Notes under the pieces: generated by a model
Told to the model about the DNA's origin: nothing
The model's input: the letters and a program-made list of their open reading frames with translations, nothing else
Database searches by the model: none
Shown here: one piece after another, positions 1 to 11,500 of the stretch
How positions within the stretch are numbered: the first letter of the stretch is position 1
Layout: each line of letters begins with the position of its first letter
Assembly: GCF_016086655.4 (NCBI RefSeq)
Contig: NC_052138.2
Location: 9,796,001-9,860,000, forward strand
From: Lepeophtheirus salmonis
Taxonomy: Eukaryota; Arthropoda; Copepoda; Siphonostomatoida; Caligidae
Reading direction: 5' to 3'
Length of the DNA stretch: 64,000 nucleotides
Program-made: the position numbers and the translations under genes

Positions 1-874
1 AAAGATAATAACCTTGTTTTTGTGGCTGAACAAGTGTCTCATCATCCTCCTATTTCGGCATTTTATGCTGAACATATAAAGAAAAGAATTTCCGTTAACG
101 CTCATATTTACACAAAATCCAGCTTCCTTGGAATGTCTGTAAGTAACTAGATTTTTTTTTTTTTTTTTTTTGTATATTTCATTTTGAAAATAATGTGAAT
201 ATTTACAAGATTGCTGTCCACAATGTCGGCCAAGGGTCTGTTAAACTCTTGGACTATGGGGAAGAATACGTTGCAACTTTTCCAACTGGATATGGTAGGA
301 GTATCTTAACCGTTCCCTGGATTGAACTTGGGGGCAAAGTTTCGATAACATGTGTTCAGACAAATTATACTGCAAATATCGATTTTAAATGTAAGCCTTT
401 CTTTAGCTCAGATGTTAATAAGGTAAGAATCATTCTTAGTCAGACAATTGGTTCAATCATTCATTTGAGTATCTCATTTACAAAAATCAGGTATTTGCAG
501 AAGTCATCTCTCCTACAGCTAAAAAACCTATATTAAAAGTAGATGGCGAGTGGAACGGACGAATGAATTGTAAATGGGTGTCAGGAAAGTCTGAGGTTTT
601 TATTGACGTAAATGAAATGCCAATTGTGCCCAAAGTGTGTAAGTCAATATTTCAACAAAAACGTAATGAGTCTCGTCGAATGTGGAAAGATGTTACTAGA
701 CATTTAAAGGAGGGAGATATTGATAAAGCTACTGCAGCCAAATTTTCCCTTGAGCAAAAGCAGCGTGAAAATGCTGCAGCTCGGAAAGCCAACTCAGTTG
801 AATGGGAAACAAAGCTCTTTAAAAAAGTCGGAGAGAATTGGCAGTTCAATAATAGTTTGTCAAAAAGAGTATGA
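1..874 (+). CDS. OSBPL9: Oxysterol-binding protein-related protein, ORP9-like, C-terminal part (3 exons, 5' end outside window)
   Basis: Exons 1-138, 210-422 and 491-874 join in phase 0 across GT-AG introns (donors GTAAGT and GTAAGA) and give 244 codons before TGA at 872. The first exon carries the OSBP-family signature EQVSHHPP at residues 10-17 of the visible part; its two histidines bind the PI4P head group in the known lipid-transfer fold. Exon 2 holds the VHNVGQGSV and FPTGYGRSI region. Exon 3 holds GEWNG, the SRRMWKDVT motif and the WETKLF segment near the C-terminus, an ending that resembles ORP9 more than ORP10/11 from memory. ORP9 is a cytosolic sterol/PI4P or PS/PI4P exchanger at ER-Golgi contacts. 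The N-terminal PH/FFAT part would lie left of the window. No frame damage is seen. The family call is firm; the ORP9 subtype is moderately sure. Confidence 0.9.
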
Positions 875-2560
875 AAGAAAATATCTTTTCATTCGGTTCA
901 TTGTGCTTGTCTTTTCTTTCTCATTCAATTTTTAAAGCACACGTTCCATGATTTTAATTATAATTAGTCAAATTATTTGATATTTATTGAATTTATGAAC
1001 TTATATAAATACTATATTTGCCTTAACTGTTGTTGCCGTGATAATGAATTTTGATTAAGTCTTACTAAAAACATTTTAAAGCTAAACAATGTATTCGATA
1101 GATGTATTTTATTTATCCGTTATTTCTCTCTTAAATAAAAATTCCTTCCTTTAATTATTATTTCATTTTATGCTTAGGTACTATCGTTATTTTCATATCA
1201 TGGAGGCTCTATACTCTAACGATTTCCCCTTTAAAGGGCTGTTCGTACATAAATAATTCAATCCAGCCCCACAAAAACCACTCCTGAGGTTATGCCCTGA
1301 AAATGATGAGAGTAAGGCCTGATTGCACCAACTCGACCTAAATTTAGGTGTAGCTTAAATAGATTGACGTCATACGTTCCTACTTTTCTATGTTATAAAA
1401 CTAGTAAGATGTGGAAGGATTCTCGGACTATATAATTAAGGGGAATTTACTTCTTATTTTTTTACTTCACGTGTGTAGATATGGAGGGGAAAAGGTGAAC
1501 ATCTATATATACAATGTATAGCTACAAATGTTAAAATGAGTATTTTTAAATATATTTTCTTTAAATAAGGGGTTTACATCAATATCCTAATATTAGGTAT
1601 ATTTTTGTAATATCAAACCTATCAGTCTAGCAGATAAATCATTAATATATAAAGAATAAGAGTAATATTTAATAAACATGGAATGATCATGTGAAAAACT
1701 TAAGCTATCAAAAGGATATTAATTTGTCACTTGCTTTTTTTTATTCGCCATCCATTAATATCTTAATATATAAAACCGAAAGCTAATACTTAAAGACAGA
1801 TACATAAATAAACAATATCGTTTAAATTTTTAGCTTTAAGGTTTAACTTACATCAGAATTTGAGGTTAATTTTCATTAATTATCTTACATATTCATTATA
1901 GATCCTCTTCATACTCCATATAATTATTAATTACTTATTCTAAATAGTAAACAATCAATATAATTTAAGAAAAGAGTAAAGATCCAATATTCAGAGCTGT
2001 ATTCGAGTCTATCTTTTCAGTGTTTAGGTCAAGTCTGAGTGATCATATTAGGGATCTTTCAGACCCTGAGTCATCATGCTGTGGGTCTTCCGGGTTCCGA
2101 GTACAAGTCCTCATGCTCCGTGTCCATGGAAAAATAAGTAATATCTGGATCTCCCAGTAGTCTCATCTAAGGCAAGATATCATTTCCCACAAGTTGTTCC
2201 TTAATCTTTGACAACACTAATTTACTTTTGTACTCCATTGACTTTATGATGATAAAAAAGAATACAAGAATAATGATGATAGCTTTTGTAAATAAAAAAA
2301 CATATATTAGGGCAGGGAGCATCCTCCCTTAATCAGGTAACAACTGCAAAAGGGTAACTTCTCTTTTTAGATAGCATTTTAGACAACTTTGGTCATATGC
2401 CTCGCTCATGCCCTTTCCCCGTACTCGCTCGTATGCCTAGCTCTAGATATAACCAGACGTAAATATTATACATCATTTAAAGCGGGAGCGGCTTTTTGCA
2501 TTTGGCAATCCTTATTACAAGAAACTAGTAATAGAAACTGTCATAATTATTATTTCATTC
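875..2560. other. 3' UTR then AT-rich intergenic sequence
   Basis: Beyond the putative 3' UTR I see only AT-rich sequence with short chance reading frames. No gene, RNA or repeat is recognised before the hAT-like relic. Confidence 0.5.
1134..1139 (+). terminator. Poly(A) signal of the ORP9-like gene
   Basis: Canonical AATAAA about 260 bp downstream of the TGA stop, in AT-rich 3' UTR-like sequence. Confidence 0.55.
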
Positions 2561-2564
2561 TTGA

Positions 2565-3190
2565 GGAGAAAACATATCTGAATTCATATTAAAATGAGTA
2601 ACCTTTAACTACTAACTACGAATTTATTATTCTAAATAGTTTTATAAATGTGTAAAGTTGTATCGTAATGAAGTTTTAGATACATTATTGATGATTGGAA
2701 TTAAATCCTTGATCGGTGATTATAGTGGTAAAAATGTATAGAGTATTCGAAGTTTTTTGCATAACGTCTTTCTAATTATGGAAATATAGTCCTGAAGACG
2801 TTCAAACTAGAAAAAAACACAAAAAATCGAATTTACTAGAGGAATTTGGTATTGTATTCAAGTCATATTATTAATTCTAATTCTTAACATTCAAATTTTA
2901 TTACTGATATAATCTTCTCCAATATTCCACTCCACATCGTGCATCATCCAAACTTTCTTAAATTCATGGAAATTTAATATAGAAAAGTAATTCTCTTTCG
3001 CTTTTCCATCACATGTGAATTGAGTATCAAAGAAAAGAGGAGTAATCCAAGAAAAAGAATGATTCAAAGAACTTGAAGGGAAGTGTATATTTCTTGCATT
3101 GAAGAAACTACAGATACTCGACAGCAATGCATGACTGCAGTGTTGGTTGGTCATTTAGATGGCCATTTTTGGGTTGTCCTTATCTCATTA
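2565..3190 (+). mobile_element. hAT-like transposase relic, N-terminal half, copy 1
   Basis: Plus-strand translation with frame breaks gives FSNIPLHIVHHPNFLKFMEI and, further on, an IEETTDTRQ segment followed by VLVGHL. These match the hAT pattern of a 'NIPL..N..F..FLE' block followed by 'DETTD..GR....VG.L', where the aspartate is catalytic; here the first acid of DETTD is E. Stops and shifts show it is dead. The same DNA recurs in the same orientation at about 41065-41640, so this is a dispersed family. Confidence 0.55.
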
Positions 3191-3673
3191 ATTTAGAAGA
3201 TGTTACGATAGTCGGCAGTAAATTGTTTTTCCATTAAAAAGTATCCTTAACGTTCTTGGTTCCGATTTCAGAGGTCAAAGACTAAAGGTTTTTATAACCG
3301 AAGAACCATTATATTAAATTAAAGCAGACAAAAACCATAAACAACATTTTCCAATGTCATTTGTGTAGCTCATATTCGTAACAGAATAGTGAAAGTAATA
3401 ATATTAGTAGTATTAGTATCGATACATCAAATTGAGAGAATGGGGTCCTGAAACCATCAATCACGAAAGTGAATTTTTTAAATAAAAAAACACTCCTATT
3501 CTTAATTGTGATTTAAGAGAGTTTTCACAGTGATGTCAGACATAAATGTACCAAAAAGGTTCTGTTTGACGTCAACGATATTGTGATAAAGAAGTGGAAC
3601 ATTGAATTATGAAAAGTTAGAGAGTTACAACAAAGATAGTTGAATGATCTAATAAATCATAGAAGTATTATTA

Positions 3674-3952
3674 TTATTTAGAACTTATTTGGTCAATCAG
3701 TCCTTCATAGTAAATCTGTATGTTTGATTTGATTATCATATTCTTGACGTGAATCTCCGTCAGACGCGACTTTTTTGGTAAATTAATGTCCGAAATGCCA
3801 CTGAAAATCCTTTCGGAATCAAAGTTAAAAATAGGTGTGTTAATGTATTCAAAAAGCTTGAAAACTAACTCTGTGTCACATTGCCTACGATTTCCTGGGA
3901 AAATAAAACCTACAACAAAAGCCATCAATGTTGCAGTTTTTTTAGGATCCAA
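3674..3952 (-). pseudogene. hAT C-terminal dimerisation-domain fragment
   Basis: A 92-codon minus-strand frame contains FNFDSERIFSGISDINL followed by KKSRL and a hydrophobic 'HVKNMIIKSN' stretch. That order resembles the hAT family dimerisation region (S..ERxFS....I..KKR.RL......L...). It lies in the opposite orientation to the N-terminal relic just upstream, so the two pieces are not one element. No terminal repeats or target duplications were found. Confidence 0.45.
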
Positions 3953-3989
3953 CTAAGTTTATATAGAAGGGGAAGTCTACAAGAAGATT

Positions 3990-5735
3990 TCTTATGAAAT
4001 CTTTCAATTCGTCCACTTAGTGAAAATGAATGAATCTCAGGCTTTTAAGTTGTCATTTATTGTACAACAAATGAATATCGTCTGCAAATCGCCCAAATAG
4101 AGGAGATATTCTATGGCCTTCATCTAGCAAAATATCAGTCCTAGCCTTTACAATGAAACTTTTGCTTCAAACTTTTTCACACTTCCATACTCATAAATAC
4201 CTTAATACTATATCCTGCGCATTGAATATGGAAACCGGGCTACTCCATTCTAAAAATTAAAAAGGCCAGGAGAAATATGTGACTATTATAGACGAAATTT
4301 ACTCTGCACAAAATGTGGAATTTGTGAAAGGCAATTTTTTTTTGCACTCGAAAACAATCAATCCACAAAAACAATTCTCAACTTTATGATCAAGTCAGCT
4401 GGAGGAAAGTATATAGACGTGGTTGCCCTTATACCGGCGGTAAACTTGACTGCTGAACTCTTGTTTCATCAGTAAAACTCAATCTTGAAATATCTCTGGG
4501 AAATTGGATTTACGGTTATTACATTCTCGGTCGACAACCATATAAATAATAGAGAATTTTACACACAGTTCCTATGTGGAAAAGATTTCAAAACTGAATC
4601 CCTCATCCGAACACGAATCGAAGAAATTTTATCTCTTAATTGATCATGTGCGTAACTTTAAGAATTTGTATAACTGTTTTCAACGACAAGACTATTTTTT
4701 GTACCCAAATATTTACTTATCTGGATCACCACTTCTGGGTTCCAACTTTGCCCACATCCAGGAAATGTATTACATGGAATCAAATTTTAAAGTAAAACTA
4801 GCTCACAAACATTCTTTAAAATGATTAAATCCTACAGCAATCGAGAAGATCAATGTGAAGTTAGCAGATTCAATTTTTCATGAAACAAATATTGGAACTA
4901 CTCCAGTGAGAATTCTGGGTTCCTTCAACTGCTGAGTTCGTTGAGTTTCTAAGAAATTAGTGAAGCATACTCAATGTTAAAATGACACAATTTGGACAAA
5001 GGAAGATGGACTAACTTAAAAATCATATATTTAAACCTTACCTTTGGCGTTTCTTCGAGAGTTTCAAATATTTTTGAATGAATGAGAGAGTAGTGAATCA
5101 CGAGGATTGACGAACGAAACATTTCTTGCTGTCAAGCATACATCTTTGCCAATTGCTGAAGTAGCTGAGTACCTTCTGCGAACGGGAGAATTCAATTACG
5201 TTCTACTAGCGATGGTTCAGCCCGATCCATTTCAAAGAAGATATGGCTGGTATTGTCAAATAAGTCGTTGCAATTATTATATTAGTGTTCAGTAAATTTT
5301 AGAAGCAGAATAATAATTATAGTGTTATCAATGGTGAAATTCTACAATATAAGTATTTCTAGTATTACAAAAGTTTTGGAAGATAATATCAATTCTCATA
5401 TAGATATATTTCTCACGAACTGGAAGTCTTTTGAATTGGAGACGGTTACCTACAATGGAGAGACAACGCTTTATTATTCGTCGCTGGATAGATTACCTTT
5501 TCTTTGGGTAAAAAGTTTGATTGTGCATCATGCAGGGCATCCTTAGCTTTTAGAGACTTTCCTCCTGACAACATCAGTTTCACCACGGACTCGGAAGAGG
5601 AAAAAGTTGAACTAAATAACTTTATCGAAATCATAAACAGAGGTGGAATCTCAACACCATCTGGCCTACTTTTTATATCCTGTTTATATGATCACTCCTT
5701 TTCCGAATTCATCTACAACCATGTCAAGTAAAAGA
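3990..5735 (+). mobile_element. P-element/THAP9-like transposase relic
   Basis: Several frames in order along the plus strand match the P/THAP9 transposase: KSPK then RRYS and SPSLYN (about 4085-4165), TIIDEIYSAQNVEFVKGNF (about 4283), SAGGKYIDVVALIP (about 4393), FSVDNHINNREFY (about 4527), LLIDHVRNFKNLYN (about 4635), NPTAIEKINVKLADS (about 4828), then a QPDP...RYGWYCQIS..NYYISV block (5218-5294) and a CASC...NRGGISTPSGLL tail (5519-5675). Stop codons and frame changes separate nearly every block, so no protein can be made. The THAP DNA-binding part is not visible. Confidence 0.7.
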
Positions 5736-8380
5736 ATATTTTCTTAAAAATATCAAGTTCAAGAGTATAATTTGTTGAAACGTTCATTCAGAGGATGATT
5801 CATAGCACAGAGGTGGCTATTAAGGCAATCATGAATACGAAGTGTAAAGAAGGACACGGGTGGATCAATCTCCTTAAAAAAGAAACACATGTGCTCTTTA
5901 ATGTAATGGGAAAAAATATTACCAGTTGTATTAATTATACAACACATTCGCATAAATAAGAACCTTAGCTAAGGAAGGCACCATCAAAAGAAAAAATATT
6001 AAGCTCCATTCTTTTTTGAAATAAAACGGCGCTCAATTTGTAGACTAATGTCTTATATATTTTGAACTTCATATTGGTGTCCCTTAAATATGTATTTCAT
6101 TATTGTAAAATTATTTATCATATTGTATTTTATTTCATGAAACTCATTTTATTCATATAATTTGTTCTAATCCCAATGATAATAGATATTGTAAATTATA
6201 TCAAATGTGAAATCATTTGTTTGAAAAGTTTACCTCTTCTTGGCTGTGTACGCTTTTTCTTTCACTTGCGGCCAGATATTCTAGTATTCCTGTTTTTACA
6301 CTAAGACTAGAGTTTAGGATCGACTTTGAAGTAATTCCAGCCAATATTTTCATCATACACAGAGTATGATTTGAACTTACTTCCTTTCCAACACTCCTAG
6401 ATCTGCTTACAGCTAATCTAATAAAACGTAATGACAGTTGAACCTTTCTTCTCCAAAAAATTCTTCAAATTTTTAGGGTTATCACGTTAATTTTCAGTTT
6501 CTTTTTTTTTTAGCGTAGCGGTGAATAGCATTTTGAACATCTTTGATAATTAACATACATGTAAATCCGGTGTTGTTTTTTCAGGTGGACCGTTAATTTG
6601 TAATGGTAGTATAGAGAAGGTATTTTCTTTTCCTTAGCGGCTGTATTAGCATTATTATTTAATTTCTTAGTAGTGAACATCCTTTCATCAATAGATTCAA
6701 TTATACTTAAAACCTGTTTGAACGTTCGTGTGTGCCCATAAAAGACGGAGCTTATAATTGTAATTCCTTGTTGGACTCAAAGTAGAATTGTGGATCAACA
6801 TCGGAGTAATATTTCTCAGGAAAGTATGAAATAAATAGTGATTTTTGGAAAATGTTGGTGCATTGAATGAGGTATTTAATGCAGAAATAAGTCGAGGATA
6901 TGTGCCTTCAATCTCAGTGAATGATAAAACAGGTAGATGTAAAACTACACCCATAACAGGGAATGAAGAAACAAAATTCGGACCTACCGGGTCGTGCAAA
7001 ATTATTTACCGATGATGTAAATATGGGCAATTGAGGCAGAATCTGAAATTTCGTATATAAAAAAGTAAGAAAATTAAGGAAATACAATCTTCTGACAAGA
7101 GTTGAATTGCATGGTGCTGAAATAATTCCCCTGGTATTATATAAAATATCCCTCTTTTAGCTAAAAAGGCAATTAATGAAGAAAATTCGTGGATCAAGAC
7201 CCTTTTTTATTCAAAGTATTCAACTCTCTCAAAAGGCCAAAAAAAAATTATAGGAGGTGGGCTAATAATATTTTTATTGATATAATGAATTAGAATAGAA
7301 TGGAGAGTTACTGTATCAAGTACTCCTCTATACATGCTTCTGATGATGGGTACTATTTTATTCAACAAATCAGTCGAGAAAATGTCATTTTCATGGAGTG
7401 TTGTTCATCGTATTTGATGGTATGCAACTCCAAAGTATGAGTCGAATACTACCATGGATAAAATTCATCAGAATGTAGCAAAGAAACATTTTTTCAACAC
7501 TAGAAGAGGATCCGAGCTGCCTAGAAAGTATGGTTATATATAAATCTCTTTGACAGTTCATGACCTTCCAAAATACCCTGATTTGGTATTTGTGAAGGGT
7601 CCATTTTGTTTTCCACTTTTTAGAACTGCTAAGAATCACATTCCTCCAACAACTTGGCATTTGAAAATGTTATATTCGAGAGATTTTAAGAGTAATGTTA
7701 TTGTGATATGTAAAAAAAAATTATAAAAATTTTAGATCTCCCGAAATTTTGGAATAAAAGATTAGAGAGATCCTACTATATATTTATGACGACAAAAAAT
7801 TTACTTCCCAGTTTCCCAACTGGCCTTATTTTTTATAATACTCCAAGTAAAGAGCGTGGAAAAACTTTTAACCCCTCCATACACACTTTTGTAAATTGTC
7901 GTAGATTGTAAGATCTTACAAGGCTTTTAAAAATAAATAGTCTTACTTTCGAGACTGTTTGTACTTTTAATGGTGGATTGCTTCTTATATTATTCTTATT
8001 TTCTACTGTTTTGGTATTAGTTCTATGCTTGTATGTGTCTTCTAAATTATGAATGTTGAACGATTTAATTTAGTTATTTTTGATCAGTAGCATGTCTGTT
8101 TAGGAAGCGATTTTTTTTTTTTTTTCGGAAAGGGATAATTATGAACTAATATGTTTTTTTATGTGATCTTTTTACGTGATCCTTCTTCTTTCATTTATGT
8201 ATTCTATAAAATGAAAACCTCAATAAATAAAAAAATAAAAAACAAGGCAAACAAACAAATATTATGATATTGATTTATAATAATATATTTGAAAATAGAT
8301 GAATATGTAAAATAAATTTAGACATTTTTTTTCCTTCAAATCTATGATTCTCACTGTAAAAATAAATTCAAAATAAATCT
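5736..8380. other. Intergenic; shared repeat at about 6390-6850
   Basis: No gene recognised. About 6390-6850 shares strong similarity with 47830-48260 (for example the 'GAACATCCTTTC' and 'GAACGTTCGTGT' blocks), though the order of sub-blocks differs between copies. It is probably an old dispersed element of unknown type. The minus-strand frames at 6697-6999 and 7391-7660 are open but match nothing I recognise. Confidence 0.4.
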
Positions 8381-8416
8381 ATTATTATTCAAAAGCTAAA
8401 AAAAATAAAACAAACC

Positions 8417-8586
8417 TTAGCACGTCGAGCCAACACAATTTCCATAGCCTTGATAATTATTACCGGCATCAACAGAAGTGGCACACCATTTAGTTCCTCC
8501 ATTATCAACAGCTGTACATTGATTGTACCTTACACCAGCGTATACAAAAGGGAAAACACATGCTTTTCCAGTTGATGTTTGACACA
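8417..8586 (-). CDS. Locus A terminal FN2 exon (type 2 module) with stop
   Basis: CQTSTGKACVFPFVYAGVRY through GYGNCVGSTC, then TAA. The stop falls right after the last cysteine, as in locus C (same TGC TAA context). No canonical AATAAA was seen in the following 200 bp. Confidence 0.84.
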
Positions 8587-11500
8587 CTAAAAATGGTCAA
8601 AAATGAAAAATTTGTTACTAATTGGCTTTAAAGATTGAGGATTGCTTACAGTTTGGGGATGGAGTTGGTTCACCTAATTGATTATAAACAGTAATTTAAT
8701 TAATAGATAAACTGCATGAATATATAATAAATATTACTTTGACAATCCGAACCACAATTTCCATAACCATTGGCCTCTTGATTTGCGTATAAGCTTGTAG
8801 CACACCATGGCACACCACCATTTTCAGCAACTGTACATTTATCATAAGTGTCTTCTTTGTACTTAAATGGGAAAATGCACTTGACACCAGATGTTGTTGA
8901 ACAGGCTATCAAAATGATAATATTGGGAAAATTTAAAGAATACACATAAATCAACAGTATTCTTTACCCTTGCATGTGGACTCAAGACAATTTCCATAGC
9001 CTTGATAATTATTACTGGCATCAACAGAAGTGGCACACCATTTAGTTCCTCCATTATCAACAGCTGTACATTGATTGTACATTACACCAGCGTATACAAA
9101 GGGGAAAACACACGCCTTTCCAGTTGATGTTTGACACACTAGATATGGGAAATAATGAAAAATTTGTTAATCATTGACTTTAAAGATAGAGAATTAAGGA
9201 TATTGCTTACTGGTGGGTGACGGAGTTGGTTCACCTAATTGGTTATAAATTGTAATTTAATTAATAATAAACTACATGCATATTTAAACATAATAAATAT
9301 TACTTTCACAATCCGAACCACAATTTCCATAACCATTGGCCTCTTGATTTGCGTATAAGCTTGTGGCACACCATGGCACACCACCATTTTCAGCAACTGT
9401 ACATTTATTATAAGTGTGTTCTTTGTACTTAAAGGGGGAAAATACACTTGACTCCAGACGTTGTTGAACAAGCTAACAATAAGATTAAGTTAATTAAAAA
9501 ATGAGTATTATATTTGGAATAATTATGATTTAGTTAGATTTTTACCTGGTAGAGTGGTTGTGGGTGTTGTTGTTGTCGTAGTTGTTGATGGTTCTGAAGA
9601 TGGAAAAATTTAATAGAATACATATAAATAAAATTTATTCATTACCCTTGCATGTGGACTCGATACAATTTCCATAGCCTTGATAATTATTGCCGGCATC
9701 AACAGAAGTGGCACCATTTAGTTCCACCATTATCAACAGCTGTACATTGATTGTACGTTACACCAGCGTATACAAAGGGGAAAACACACGCCTTTCCAGT
9801 TGATGTTTGACACTCTAAATATTGTAATAAATAGATAGAACAGTTTTAAAAATTGAAATATACAAGATGTTGCTTACTATTTGGTGATGGAGTTGATTCA
9901 CCTGTGTGATAATGAAACTATAATTATTTTATGTTTAGATAATTTATATATAAAGTTATAACAAAACCTTGTATCTTTTGACAAAAATAAAATATGTGTT
10001 GGAAGGTATTTTTTATACAGAGTCAATATGTACTTCTTTACACATGATGAAAGTTATTATTTTATGTTTTAGTTATATAAATATAGACATTTATTTTTGT
10101 TGTGTTTTTTTATAATTTTTATTATTGAGTAATATTGTTTTTATTATAATGTATTACAATATATTTATTTTGAGATTGAACAGTCACTAGGTGTTTGCTA
10201 GGTAATCTTTGAAATGGAGTACCAAAATAATGTACAAGGACAACGTTTCTGTACATTGGTATCAATAAATGTTAATTTTTTACAGTTTTATGATAAATTT
10301 TAATGAAAAATAATTATATTGGCTTTGTTTTTGGCCTATTTATGAAACTGTATACAACAAAAATAAACGTATAAAAATGTACTTAATTATCGCAAAAAAT
10401 TTTACTTTTTAGCATCAAAACCTTTCTTTACTTTTGAGTTTGATATCATATTTCTTTAACATTCTTTAAATAATGTAAGGTTTAGACATAAAAAAGTGCC
10501 TTTTGACCCGTTTGTATCTGTTCCCATTGTTATGCATTTCTATTTTTTCCCTCATACATATATAGTTCACTAATCCGGCAAATTTTCAGCTCATTTACTG
10601 TTGCCGTTCTGATATTATTCAGAGTCAAAGGACAAGATGACGAATAAATCAACAAAAATGTTAAATAATGACATCAACATCAAAAAATATATAATTTGAA
10701 AACTTGATCTTTTAAGAGCAAATTATAAATAATCCCCATTTCAAATTTTGAAAATTAAGAGAGAGGAGAAAATGCATCTCAAAGTTTTTTAAGCAATTAT
10801 TTATTTTCAAATTCTGAGACACGAGTGGCAGATTCATAGCTCATTAAACATAAAATGTCCCAATAACTTCCAATATTCATCGCTTTCGGATAATGATTTT
10901 GTTTATAAAACATCGATGAATAAAAATTGACACATTTCAATATTTTCAATTTTTATAATGGAGGTCTTGATAGGATAATGTATATAATGAGTAAAATAAA
11001 TTCTACATCATTTCTTAATATTATTGTAAGTGAGGTGTGAACAATGTGTTGTTTACTTATATTTGTCTGTAAACAAAGCGGAGAGAGTAGCATCGTCTTG
11101 TGGTAAAATGAATGATAATATTATTAAATAAAAACTCACACGAACACGTTATCTTATAGGTATCCAATTAAAAATTTGAAAATTTATTTATATTTAGTTT
11201 GTTTATGTTAAAATTCTAAACTAAAATAATTTACTATAAACTATAATTATATAATGGGTAAATTTATATTGTAAAACCCCCATTTATACAACATTTGATG
11301 TTGTTTCTGTCCATTTGATCGATATATACTCAAAACTGCTCCCCTTTTGACACTCTTGAAAATGCTACATATTTTTTGACCATGTGAATAAACTTATTTC
11401 GGTAAATATAAAGCAATTTTTTCAATGTTAAACTCTGTGATTTACTTATTGTCAGTGCCATTGCTACCTTGCCATCTTCCTTCTTCAAACATAATGAAGA

